A stretch of 64,000 nt of DNA from G942493375 sp942493375. GTDB lineage: Bacteria > Armatimonadota > UBA5829. Made by a program: the position numbers and the translations under genes. Each line of letters opens with the position of its first letter. Positions within the stretch are counted from its first letter, which is position 1. Shown here one piece after another: positions 7,866-16,877 of the stretch. The DNA lies in contig OW818698.1 in the NCBI GenBank assembly GCA_942493375.1, positions 1,860,001 through 1,924,000 of the forward strand, written 5' to 3'. Under the pieces are notes generated by a model that worked only from the letters and a program-made list of their open reading frames with translations, had not been told where the DNA came from and searched no databases.

Positions 7866-9851
7866 TTATTCAAACACAACTAGCTGGTATCCATTAACCT
7901 CAGGGACAGTCACAACCAGATAATCTCCCTGCTCTGTGATAGTTAGGCTCTCCCCGGATATAGCCAGAAATGCTTTAGTTATAGCCTTCCCATCCTTCTT
8001 CAGTTTGACCTCGATATTATGAGCACATATTCGCTCTTCTATAACCTGGGCCATTCCTCTTGCTTCCGGGCAGTAACAGATCAAATGGACAAGTCTTTCA
8101 CCCTTATTGGTGTATGCAGAAGTAACCTGACCGAATGAAGGCATTCCCGTAACTTCCACAATCGGATCCGGCAGCAATCTAGTAAGCAGGTTCTTAAGCA
8201 ATGCCTTGTGAGCCGGCACTGCATGGGCATAGTATCCCGCAAACATGGGGAAGCTGACATAGATTATATTGCCAACCTGCATCGCAGCTGGTCTGCCTGT
8301 CTCTTTCTCCGGAGGGGTGTAGAAGTATTCGTGGTTCCAATCCCATTTACCGAAGTTGTCGTAGGGCTGAATGACATTTGCCAGCACTTTGGCGCCTTTA
8401 CCAGCCTGCACGGCTGTTGCCTGCTTATAGACGGCTGTTGGCATGTCAGGAACACCATCGGCTACTTCCGGTTCAGCAGTGAAATAAGTGGGATCGAACG
8501 GCTCTTTGCCTTCGTATATCACACCCTCAGGGGCAAGTGCGAACTTGGTACGCTCAGCATCAAATCCACCATAACCCGAGCAGATCACCGATCCACCTTT
8601 TGCCAGGAATGCATTGACTTTTGCCAGCATGTCACTCGTGAGGGTAGTAGAGTCCGGCAGGACCAGCGTTTTGTATGGAGCAAAATCAATGCTGCCATCG
8701 CTGACATCGAACTGCTGCTTGAGTTCGGAAAGCATTCTGGTAGCTCCCCTAACAGGATCCAGCGCTTCCCATCCTGCTATATCATTCGGCATTCCCCAGG
8801 TAGCAGGAAAATCTCTCAATCCTGGTTCCACAACCAGAATCTCTGTCTGAGCTTTTGAACCATATGTCCACGGCTCAATCTTCTCAATGTCAGAATATAT
8901 GTCGCCTATCAAGTCATAAACTGCAGGTTCAAGTTTTCCAACTGGATGCAGATGGTCACCAACTGAACAGGTGCCGGAGTTAGCCAATGAATAATAAAGG
9001 TCGTATTCCAGCGATGCGGCTGAACGCAAACCGCCAAAATCTCCCCAGCTCCTGTGGAACCTGCCGGTCATCGTGAAGAATGGTTTGGGTTTCGTGCGGA
9101 CATAGCGGATAACAAATGGCAGATAATCATATCCCCATCCACCGGTAGGGAGGACTTCAATCTCTATATGTGTTGGCTGGATATCATATGACATACCATT
9201 ATAGATTATGTTGATATCTCCGGCTTTTGCCTGGACCTGGCTTGTAACTTCGTGGCAAAACTCTTGATTCGCCATGCCGGCATACTTGACGACTTGAGCC
9301 GGATCCATCACGTCCATACCCAGGGCTCTCATCTTGTCCAGACATTCCGAACCATAACACGCATGAGATGTCATGCAATCCAGGAATATCCCGTCAACCG
9401 GATACATATCCAGCACTTCATCGATCATTGATGTCAGGTGCTCTCTGTAACCGGTATTGTAGCACATGAGACGGTTGAAGTTCCCCATCTCGGCTATCTT
9501 GATCACTCTGCCCTGCTCATCAACTTTGGTCCATTCGCGATGGTTTATGGTGTGCTCGTGATCAAGACCGGCATTAAAATAGGCTGCTACTTTAATACCA
9601 ACTTTGTGACAGGCCTCAACCATCCCGCCCAGCATATCAGACTTCATATGAGGATGGGGGATTCCGATTGTTGTCGGATAGTATGCAAAACCTATATTGC
9701 ACCGTGCAAAGACAGTGATATAGTCAACTTTCGCCTCTTTCAATGTCTGAGCAAACTCTTCGGGATTGAAGTCGTCACTCAGGTTGTAAGGAGATGGCAT
9801 TGTATGGAAATCCAGATGTATTGCTCTTTTAGGAAATTCAGAGTTAATCAC
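7866..9851 (-). CDS. GHL6-type putative glycoside hydrolase with beta-galactosidase-trimerisation-like domain (paralog 2)
   Basis: 661 residues, colinear with the downstream paralog at 5750-7741 and alike over the whole length (AIHLDFHTMPS, VAAYFNAGLD, PVDGIFLDC, GGSVICSGYGGF). It has the same architecture: a GHL6-like barrel, a class-I-amidotransferase-like trimerisation domain, and a beta-rich tail ending NGYQLVVFE. The GTG start at 9851 has GGAGG upstream. It is the first gene of the pair, so the two may be co-transcribed. A truncated 49-bp MITE lies at 9876-9924 in its leader. Differences are spread along the protein, which fits an old tandem duplication with possible divergence in substrate. 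Confidence 0.72.
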   Translation of the reverse strand: MINSEFPKRAIHLDFHTMPSPYNLSDDFNPEEFAQTLKEAKVDYITVFARCNIGFAYYPTTIGIPHPHMKSDMLGGMVEACHKVGIKVAAYFNAGLDHEHTINHREWTKVDEQGRVIKIAEMGNFNRLMCYNTGYREHLTSMIDEVLDMYPVDGIFLDCMTSHACYGSECLDKMRALGMDVMDPAQVVKYAGMANQEFCHEVTSQVQAKAGDINIIYNGMSYDIQPTHIEIEVLPTGGWGYDYLPFVIRYVRTKPKPFFTMTGRFHRSWGDFGGLRSAASLEYDLYYSLANSGTCSVGDHLHPVGKLEPAVYDLIGDIYSDIEKIEPWTYGSKAQTEILVVEPGLRDFPATWGMPNDIAGWEALDPVRGATRMLSELKQQFDVSDGSIDFAPYKTLVLPDSTTLTSDMLAKVNAFLAKGGSVICSGYGGFDAERTKFALAPEGVIYEGKEPFDPTYFTAEPEVADGVPDMPTAVYKQATAVQAGKGAKVLANVIQPYDNFGKWDWNHEYFYTPPEKETGRPAAMQVGNIIYVSFPMFAGYYAHAVPAHKALLKNLLTRLLPDPIVEVTGMPSFGQVTSAYTNKGERLVHLICYCPEARGMAQVIEERICAHNIEVKLKKDGKAITKAFLAISGESLTITEQGDYLVVTVPEVNGYQLVVFE

Positions 9852-9875
9852 AAATTGCCTCCATTGGCTTTCAAT

Positions 9876-9924
9876 CCGCTTTATTCACCAAGTGTAAATG
9901 CAGAGCATTTAAGTATAATGCGGG
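9876..9924. repeat. CCCGCATTATTCA family element, internally deleted copy
   Basis: Retains the outer arms (CCGCTTTATTCACCA and a TAATGCGGG end) and the inner GTGTAAATGC/GCATTT palindrome, but lacks the middle. It is about 49 bp, against 100 bp for the full copies at 10067-10166 and 44468-44567. Confidence 0.7.
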
Positions 9925-10066
9925 TCGGTATTTACATGTTGTATTGCTTTTCAAGTGCTATTGTCAAGGTTATTTTGAATTATTGCATCCAGGGACGTAC
10001 GACAGAGGGTTTGTTTGGGGTATTCCCCCGGCAAAGATATTGCAGGGGGAATAAGAATCCAGCTAA

Positions 10067-10166
10067 CCCGCATTATTCACCATACTTCGCTTTTGGCCGG
10101 CAGTAGGGACAAAAACTGAAAGTATAAATACAGAGTATTTATACCGTCAATCATGAATAATGCGGG
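10067..10166. repeat. CCCGCATTATTCA family element, full copy
   Basis: A 100-bp MITE-like element with terminal inverted repeats CCCGCATTATTCA and TGAATAATGCGGG. The interior contains CTTCGCTTTTGGCCGGCAGT and a second palindrome (AAATACAGAGTATTT). It encodes nothing. It lies between the paralog 2 leader and the end of ridA. Confidence 0.85.
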
Positions 10167-10187
10167 CTAATAGAGCCACCGTTAGGA

Positions 10188-10568
10188 CTATCGTGTTACA
10201 GCAATAGCCTCTATCTCTATCTTCACACCTTTTGGAAGAGCCTGGACCTGGACTGTGGACCTTGCCGGTGGATCCTGTGGGAAATACTTACCGTAGAGCT
10301 CATTGACACGCGCAAAGTCCGCCAGGTCTGTGAGAAATATCGTTGTCTTAACTACATCAGTCATCTCCAGACCCTCAGCTCTGAGCACCCCCTGTATATT
10401 ATCCAGCACTGTTCTTGTCTGCGATGTAATGTCAACAGCTTCGATTTGACCAGATGCTGCATCTATGGGGATTTGACCGGATATAAACAGGAAGCCATTT
10501 GCTTTTATTGCCTGGGAATAAGGACCTATGGCTGCTGGAGCCTGAGAGGTTTGGATTACAACTTTCAT
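10188..10568 (-). CDS. ridA: RidA family reactive enamine/imine deaminase
   Basis: A 126-residue RidA (YjgF/YER057c/UK114) protein that hydrolyses reactive 2-iminobutanoate and 2-iminopropanoate formed by PLP enzymes, protecting the cell from PLP-enzyme damage. Family hallmarks: AIGPYSQAI near residues 15-23, FISGQIPIDA, and the C-terminal PPARSTVQVQALPKG with the conserved arginine that binds the substrate carboxylate, then VEIEAIA-like KIEIEAIAV. Length and start are typical; GGAGG lies upstream of the ATG. Cytosolic trimer by family knowledge. Confidence 0.94.
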   Translation of the reverse strand: MKVVIQTSQAPAAIGPYSQAIKANGFLFISGQIPIDAASGQIEAVDITSQTRTVLDNIQGVLRAEGLEMTDVVKTTIFLTDLADFARVNELYGKYFPQDPPARSTVQVQALPKGVKIEIEAIAVTR

Positions 10569-10606
10569 TATTTCATCCTCCTTCGAAAATAGAATATTTT
10601 CGTCCC

Positions 10607-10672
10607 TTCGTAGCGAGTCCGGCAGGTTTTCGCTGCAGGCGAAAATCGAGAGGACTCATGCTACGATTCTTA
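10607..10672. repeat. Imperfect palindrome between ridA and the thioredoxin-like gene
   Basis: Outer arms CGTAGCGAGTCC and GGACTCATGCTACG enclose inner arms GGTTTTCGC and GGCGAAAATC. It could fold into one long hairpin of about 65 nt. No U-tract follows, so an intrinsic terminator is not supported; a REP-like element is likelier. Confidence 0.55.
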
Positions 10673-10705
10673 AATAAATGTGAGTATACAGTTGATCAAG
10701 ACTGG

Positions 10706-10939
10706 TTAAGATATCATCTTTTGAATCTCATCAATACCAGGAACTCTACCTGCTACTTTAACTTCCCCATTTACCACTAGCGCAGGGGTAGTCATAACGC
10801 CGAATTTCATTATCTCCCGTATATCTGAAACTTTTTCAATTTCATACTCAATTCCGGACTTATCGGCGGCTTCTTTTGTTAGTTCTGTTAGTTTCGTACA
10901 TTTAGCACATCCGGTGCCCAGTATCTGCAGTTTAATCAT
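10706..10939 (-). CDS. Small thioredoxin/glutaredoxin-like redox protein (MTH895/TM0996 type)
   Basis: A 77-residue thioredoxin-fold mini-protein. The redox motif is CAKC at about residues 11-14, and the cis-proline loop is VMTTPALVVNGEV. These features place it in the redox-active disulfide protein 2 / MTH895 group, small single-domain disulfide reductases. GGGAGG precedes the ATG. No arsenic, mercury or thioredoxin-reductase gene is adjacent, so its partner is unknown. Single-gene unit by spacing. Confidence 0.85.
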   Translation of the reverse strand: MIKLQILGTGCAKCTKLTELTKEAADKSGIEYEIEKVSDIREIMKFGVMTTPALVVNGEVKVAGRVPGIDEIQKMIS

Positions 10940-11363
10940 GAGAATTACCTCCCGGAAATTTTGTTAGTTATCATTGCATATTCAACACTACTGATAACCG
11001 CAGGAAAAGTTAAATGCTATTAAGTTTTATACTACATACGAAAATATAGTGCAACAATTAAGAAAAGTATTTGGTCTACCGGGAATAATACCGGCCCGTC
11101 CAGAAGCAGTCGAGGGATGCGAAAATGTATTCAAGCTTATTATACGCAATATAAGACTGGATTAATCCATTCAGTTTACAGTTATATTTGTCAGGTAAGT
11201 TACAGAACTACCAAGCCGATAATTAAATAATGGTGTAGTTATGTATCAAACACTACCTGAATGGTGTTTGGTTACAATCTTATCTTTTTGGTTGTGGCTT
11301 GTGACGTAGTATAATAAATATGGTATTTTTCGTTCAACGATAAGAGGCGAGAGGATTGCTTAC
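10940..11363. promoter_or_regulatory. Intergenic leader between divergent redox protein and sensor kinase
   Basis: About 420 bp without a gene. It must hold the divergent control regions. A TATAAT lies near 11308-11313, upstream of the kinase ATG, but no good -35 partner was seen. A small palindrome ACCGGGAATAATACCGG occurs near 11078-11094. No known riboswitch was recognised. Confidence 0.35.
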
Positions 11364-14300
11364 ATGAGAGATGCAGGATGTGCAAGCAACAAGCGCGACA
11401 CGGTAGCTATAGCGTACAGACGATTTTGGCTAATTGCAGTTCCTGTCGTCTTTGTTTTCGCAATATCCGTTTTCTTGTTCACAGGCGAATACAAACATAC
11501 TACTGAACTACAACAAAAGAGTTCTCTTAAACAAACAGTACTGTTGGCGATGAATACAATCACTCCTATTCTTGAGAGTGTCCGCCTTAGAAAATTGACT
11601 CCCTCCCAGGGGATTGAGCAAGTCCGTAACTTAACCAGGCAGATGATTTACAACGACGATTATGGTCCTAACTATATCTTTATGAGCGATTATGATGGCA
11701 AAATGCTGGTTCAACCATATGAGCCAGTAAAAGAAAACACTAACCAGTGGGATCTTAAAGACAGTAATGGCAAATATATAATACGAAACCTTGTGAAAGC
11801 AGCACAGAGTCATCCAAATGGTGGTTTTGTTGCATACCGTTACTATCCTCCAGGATCAAACAAAGCAGAGGACAAACTCAGCTTTGTAATGCCTATACCG
11901 GAACTTAACTGTTACATAGGTACTGGAGCGTATTTATCTAAACATTATAAAGAACAATTAAGACTGTATAATTTTGCATTGTGGTGGTCTTTTTCATTTC
12001 TCATTATTTTGAGCATTCCGAGTGCATTTTTCCTTCGCAGTGTTGTAATACAGAACCAACGTCTCAACCAGGAACATGAAGAACGTCAAAGAGTCGAAGC
12101 AGCACTGGCAAATAGTGAGGAAAGACTACGACTGGCTATGGAAAGTGTCAAAGACGGTTTGTGGGACCTTGATTTACCTACAGGAAAAGCCTATTTCAAT
12201 CCGGCTTATTACACGATGTTAGGATATACCCCTGGTGAGTTTGAATCATCCAGATCACAATGGGAGCACTTGCTGCATACAGATGACATCCAAAGAACCA
12301 ATGATGCAATCAACGCATCAATAAGTGGAGAACAAAAAAACTACGAATGCGAGTTCCGCATGCTGGATAAGAATGGCGATTGGAGATGGATTCTGTCTCG
12401 CGGTAAAATAATAGAATGGGATGCTGATGGAACTCCTCTGAGAATGATAGGAACTCATACCGACATACATCAACGTAAACAAATGGAGTCTGATCTACGT
12501 AAACTTACGGAGGAATTGAAACGACGAGAACAGCTATTAATGGTTTTCCTGGAGAGTCTACCTGCAGCAGCTTATTATAAAGATATCAATGGCTGTTATA
12601 CCATCGTTAACAAGGCATTTGCAGACATGGTCGGCAAACCTAAAGATGAGCTTATCGGAAAAACTGTATATGACGTGCTTGAGGAACCAAGAGCCACCGC
12701 TATGCATAATGCAGACTTGATGGCCTGGCAAAATCCTGGTCAGGTGCATATCTATGAAGGCTACTATCATGTCACCAATCCATCTATTATCATGTCTATC
12801 CGTAAACTGGCTGTTATTGGACAAGATAATCAACCGGTAGGATTGGCCGCACTTCTTTTTGATGTCACTGAACAACGATTAGCCCAGCAGGCCCTGCAAG
12901 AGAGTGATGAACGACTTCGAACCGTGCTGGAGAGTTCAGCCGATATGTTCATGTTGATGGATGTAGATGGCAAAATACTATTTGCCAGTGGTGTAGAACA
13001 CTGTGGTATATCCCAGGATAACATACTTGGTAAATATGTCAGCGATGTATTCACACCTGAATCGAATGCTAGAGTGATGAAAGCCATCTCTGAATTACTA
13101 AAAACCGGAACGACACACGAAAACGAAGTCAGAATGCGTATTGACAATACTGATACCTGGTTCCTTGAGCGATTATTTCCTGTAATGGATAATGAAGGCA
13201 ACATTAAATCTGTCTCTCTGCTTAGTCACGATATCACAAGAATGAAAAGTGCAGAAGAAGCCTTAAGGGTAGCAGAAGAATATTTCAGGAATATATTCGA
13301 GAATGCTGCAGTAGGCATTTTCAGGACCAGTATGGATGGGGTGCTTCTGGATTGCAATAAAGCACTCGACACAATGTTCGGATATCATGATCAATCGGAT
13401 GCCATAGGTGAACTCACAGATACCGCAGGTCAAATTTTCACTTCAAGGGAACGTAGAAGAGAGATTATCGACCAAATCAGTGATTCTGGTGAGTATTTTC
13501 AGACGGAAAACGAGTTCGTACGCAAAGATGGGAGTACGTTTTTTGCAAACTTGTATATACGCAAAGTAATTGGAGAAGATGGGAAGATTACTCATCTAGA
13601 CGGTTTCATTGAAGATATCACCCAACGTAAACAATATGAACAGGATCTAGAACTAAGCAGAGCAAGACTCACATCTGTTTTCGAAAATATACCAATGGTA
13701 TTATGGGCAATGGATAAGGATGGTAGATACATTCTACAAAGTCCCAAGTCCATCGAATACTGGGGATATCATATTGGCCAGACTGTGGAGGAATCCTCTC
13801 TCCCTGGTCCCACACGGGATGAATACATTGCAAGTAACCAACGAGCTATGAATGGTGAAGTTGTAAACAAGGAGACCGTCGAACTGATTAATGGAGCGGC
13901 GAGGAATTTTGTTGAAATGGTAGCTCCAATAAGAGTTGGTGACAGAATTGATGGACTTGTTGGCCTCTCAATGGATATCACCGACCAGAAACGAGCAGCA
14001 GACATGCTCTTAAGGCTCAACGAGGAACTGGAACGCAGAGTTGGGCAACGCACTAATGAACTTGGCCTGGCAAACCAGGCTCTGAGTGAGTCGTTAGCAG
14101 CCCTGAAAGAAGCACAGAACCATCTGGTACAGTCTGAAAAAATGGCGGCGCTGGGAGGACTTGTCGCTGGTATTGCACACGAGATAAATACTCCACTCGG
14201 AATTGGAGTTACTGCAGCATCTTATCTGGAACATAAAGTTGGTGTCTTCTCCCATCAGGTTGACATTGGAGAAATGAATCAAGATACAGTGGGTAGTTTT

Positions 14301-14903
14301 GTAGAATCTGCACTTGAGTGCAGCAACATGATACTTGCTAACCTTAAAAGAGCTGGAGACCTCGTGGAAAGCTTTAAACAGGTTGCAGTTGATCAAACCA
14401 GTGAAAAACGAAGAAAGTTCTATCTGTGTGACTACCTGGAAGAAGTACTACTCAGCCTGCGTCCCCGCCTCAAACACACCGACCATAAAGTTCTTCTGGA
14501 TTGCCCGAGAAACCTGCAACTTGATGGGTATCCTGGAGCATATTCACAGATAATAACTAATCTTATTATGAATTCTCTAATCCATGCATTCGACGGTATA
14601 GATAATGGTATAATACGCATATGTGTTCATACAGATGACAAGCAAGTTATTCTTGTTTACTCTGATGACGGTACAGGTATGGATGATTCAACAAGACGTA
14701 GAGTATTTGAACCATTCTTCACAACAAAACGTGGACAAGGTGGTAGTGGTTTAGGATTACACATCGTGTTTAATCTGGTAAGTCAAACTCTTGGTGGAAG
14801 AATAGAGTGTTCCAGCATACTTGGTGAAGGAACACAATTCACCATTTCCGTGCCCATAGAAGGGAGTAATAATGATGTCAAAGAAGACAATCATATCCCC
14901 TAG
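11364..14903 (+). CDS. Membrane sensor histidine kinase: Cache domain, multiple PAS domains, HisKA, HATPase
   Basis: 1,179 residues. TM1 is about residues 20-42, then an extracytoplasmic Cache-like sensor (about 50-200, containing YGPNYIFMSDYDGKML and the VGTGAYL-like IGTGAYL end), and TM2 about 205-228. About five PAS/PAC repeats follow (about 245-885), a coiled coil, and a kinase core with the phospho-accepting H939 in GIAHEINTPLG, N-box ITNLIMNSLIHAF, and G-boxes DDGTGMD and GGSGLGLHIV. This is a HisKA with a well-conserved ATPase. It overlaps the next gene by 32 bp. Cache domains bind small ligands outside the cell, so it likely senses a metabolite and possibly a cytosolic redox or aromatic cue through PAS. 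Confidence 0.9.
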   Translation: MRDAGCASNKRDTVAIAYRRFWLIAVPVVFVFAISVFLFTGEYKHTTELQQKSSLKQTVLLAMNTITPILESVRLRKLTPSQGIEQVRNLTRQMIYNDDYGPNYIFMSDYDGKMLVQPYEPVKENTNQWDLKDSNGKYIIRNLVKAAQSHPNGGFVAYRYYPPGSNKAEDKLSFVMPIPELNCYIGTGAYLSKHYKEQLRLYNFALWWSFSFLIILSIPSAFFLRSVVIQNQRLNQEHEERQRVEAALANSEERLRLAMESVKDGLWDLDLPTGKAYFNPAYYTMLGYTPGEFESSRSQWEHLLHTDDIQRTNDAINASISGEQKNYECEFRMLDKNGDWRWILSRGKIIEWDADGTPLRMIGTHTDIHQRKQMESDLRKLTEELKRREQLLMVFLESLPAAAYYKDINGCYTIVNKAFADMVGKPKDELIGKTVYDVLEEPRATAMHNADLMAWQNPGQVHIYEGYYHVTNPSIIMSIRKLAVIGQDNQPVGLAALLFDVTEQRLAQQALQESDERLRTVLESSADMFMLMDVDGKILFASGVEHCGISQDNILGKYVSDVFTPESNARVMKAISELLKTGTTHENEVRMRIDNTDTWFLERLFPVMDNEGNIKSVSLLSHDITRMKSAEEALRVAEEYFRNIFENAAVGIFRTSMDGVLLDCNKALDTMFGYHDQSDAIGELTDTAGQIFTSRERRREIIDQISDSGEYFQTENEFVRKDGSTFFANLYIRKVIGEDGKITHLDGFIEDITQRKQYEQDLELSRARLTSVFENIPMVLWAMDKDGRYILQSPKSIEYWGYHIGQTVEESSLPGPTRDEYIASNQRAMNGEVVNKETVELINGAARNFVEMVAPIRVGDRIDGLVGLSMDITDQKRAADMLLRLNEELERRVGQRTNELGLANQALSESLAALKEAQNHLVQSEKMAALGGLVAGIAHEINTPLGIGVTAASYLEHKVGVFSHQVDIGEMNQDTVGSFVESALECSNMILANLKRAGDLVESFKQVAVDQTSEKRRKFYLCDYLEEVLLSLRPRLKHTDHKVLLDCPRNLQLDGYPGAYSQIITNLIMNSLIHAFDGIDNGIIRICVHTDDKQVILVYSDDGTGMDDSTRRRVFEPFFTTKRGQGGSGLGLHIVFNLVSQTLGGRIECSSILGEGTQFTISVPIEGSNNDVKEDNHIP

Positions 14904-16044
14904 TTCTACTGATATGGCACCGTTCCCCGATTCTATAACAAATATACCGTTACCGGAAGATATTACAGTCTGGAAGTTGCTTGTCGTTGATGATGAAGAC
15001 GATGTCCATAACGTAACTCGACTGGTATTTAGTGGATTCGAATTATTTGGACGCAGATTGCTTATGTTGAGTGCCCACTCGGCAGCTGAGGCTAAACGGA
15101 TTCTCTCAAAGCACACAGATATCGCAGTAATAATGCTGGACGTAGTTATGGAAAGTGATGATGCAGGACTTATGCTGGTAAAATATATCAGAGAAGACCT
15201 GCAAGACCACAATACACAGATCATTTTGCGAACAGGATATCCTGGAAATGCTCCTGAATATGAAGCTATTAGAATGTATGAAATCAATGACTACCGCGAG
15301 AAACGCGAACTGACAGCTAAAAGGCTTCTCACCTGCGTTACCACAGCGATTAGATCATATATCAGAGCAGTCTCACTTTCAGAAGCACTGGAACATCAGA
15401 AAGAATTGGCCGGTAAACTCATTGACATCCAGGAACTTGAGCGAGCCAGTATCGCAAGGGAACTCCACGATGAGATAGGCCAGATGCTCACAGCCATATC
15501 TGTCGGTTTGGAAGTAGCGCTGCGAAAAGCGGATAAGGCAACTAAAGAACTTCTGTTAGTCCAGAAAAAACAACTCAACGAACTGGCTGGAAAAGTTCGG
15601 GAAATGCTGTTGGACCTGCGTCCCAGTATGCTGCGCGAATCAGGAATCGTGGAAGCAGTTGATAGACACATCAGAAGAGCCCTGCCAGGAACTGGTATTA
15701 AGGCCTCATTCATACATCGCAATGTCAAAGGGATTAGATTCAACGCTACAGTTGAACTGGTAGTTTTCAGAGTAATTCAAGAAGGAATTACCAACATCAT
15801 TCGTCACTCTGATTCCACATCAGTAGATATAAGACTTATGCTGGAAAGCGGTTATATATCACTAAGAATCAGAGACTATGGCGTAGGATTCGATAGAATA
15901 GCCGTTAGCAGAAGGTCGGACCGTTTGGGGTTACCCGGAATGGAAGAACGTGCACAAGCAGTAGGTGGAGTACTAAAGCTAATCAGTAAACCCGGCAAAG
16001 GTACTTTGATTTCCCTGTGTTTGCACATTAATACTGAGGAGTAG
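14872..16044 (+). CDS. Hybrid response regulator-histidine kinase (REC + HisKA_3/HATPase)
   Basis: 390 residues. A receiver domain comes first (LLVVDDEDD at about 37-45; phospho-acceptor D90 in IMLDVVM), followed by a helical linker with KRELTAKRLLT, and then a NarX/DegS-type kinase: H199 in ARELHDEIG, with the HATPase region about 290-385 (VIQEGITNIIRHS, RDYGVGFD, GLPGMEERA). The REC segment resembles the receivers found in REC-DUF3369-type proteins. With REC preceding HisKA_3, the likely route is kinase H939 to D90 to modulate H199, then the NarL regulator. That phosphate path is inferred. It overlaps the upstream kinase by 32 bp and ends 4 bp before the regulator. Confidence 0.88.
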   Translation: MMSKKTIISPSSTDMAPFPDSITNIPLPEDITVWKLLVVDDEDDVHNVTRLVFSGFELFGRRLLMLSAHSAAEAKRILSKHTDIAVIMLDVVMESDDAGLMLVKYIREDLQDHNTQIILRTGYPGNAPEYEAIRMYEINDYREKRELTAKRLLTCVTTAIRSYIRAVSLSEALEHQKELAGKLIDIQELERASIARELHDEIGQMLTAISVGLEVALRKADKATKELLLVQKKQLNELAGKVREMLLDLRPSMLRESGIVEAVDRHIRRALPGTGIKASFIHRNVKGIRFNATVELVVFRVIQEGITNIIRHSDSTSVDIRLMLESGYISLRIRDYGVGFDRIAVSRRSDRLGLPGMEERAQAVGGVLKLISKPGKGTLISLCLHINTEE

Positions 16045-16048
16045 AGAG

Positions 16049-16714
16049 ATGATACGAATAGTCATAATTGATGATCACGCAATTGTTCGAGCTGGGGTTC
16101 GTGCATTGGTGGAACTGGAAGACGAGTTCAAGGTAGTTGGAGAAGCCGCAACTGGGGAACAGGCGATCAGTATGGTGCAGGAACTAAAGCCTAATGTTGC
16201 TGTCGTAGATATGGCTATGCCGGATATGCCCGGCACAGAAATACTGCGTAAAATACATGAGACAGTACCGGAAACCAGTTGCCTGGTATTGAGCATGCAG
16301 GCGGACGAAAGCTATGTTCAAGAAGCCTTCAAAAATGGAGCTGTTGGATATCTCTTAAAAGAATCCACTACCGACTATCTGGTAAAAGGTATAAAGAGAG
16401 TTGCTGAACATAAAAGGTTCCTGGGCCCAATACTAATAGACAGAGCAATCGATGCATATTTGGCTGGCAGTGATATTGGCACATCAGGCTCCAGGACTGA
16501 TTTCAAATCTAGCAGAAGCACTCTGACAAATCGCGAGAGTGAAATTGTCGCGCTAATAACAGAAGGACTCACAAGTGTAGCCATCGGTAACAGACTGGGA
16601 ATATCTGTCAGAACAGTAGACACTCATCGAGCGAATATAATGAACAAACTGGGTGTAAGAACTCAAGCCGAACTTGTGCGAAATGCTATTGCATCAGGTA
16701 TAATCAAGGAATAA
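16049..16714 (+). CDS. NarL/FixJ-type response regulator, LuxR HTH output
   Basis: 221 residues. An N-terminal receiver with IIDDHAIVRAG and the acceptor D54 in VVDMAMPD, and the switch lysine in GYLLKEST. The C-terminal LuxR-type HTH (about 155-215) shows LTNRESEIVALI, GLTSVAIGNRLGISVRTVDTH and RTQAELV, which fit the DNA-binding family closely. It is the output of the three-gene relay and probably pairs with the HisKA_3 kinase just upstream, as NarX-NarL and DegS-DegU pairs do. Targets are unknown; the nearest downstream gene is an orphan ABC permease. Confidence 0.94.
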   Translation: MIRIVIIDDHAIVRAGVRALVELEDEFKVVGEAATGEQAISMVQELKPNVAVVDMAMPDMPGTEILRKIHETVPETSCLVLSMQADESYVQEAFKNGAVGYLLKESTTDYLVKGIKRVAEHKRFLGPILIDRAIDAYLAGSDIGTSGSRTDFKSSRSTLTNRESEIVALITEGLTSVAIGNRLGISVRTVDTHRANIMNKLGVRTQAELVRNAIASGIIKE

Positions 16715-16877
16715 TCGGCAATATTCTGATTATTGGCGATTATCATATATCACATAACAAGAAATTCACGTATACTGGGCTTGTTTCAGGATCAATGACT
16801 TCTCAGTGCAGATGCTGAAACAAGTTCACCGTGCTATACTCTTCTCAATTGATTTCTGATGTACGGAGTAGATATAT

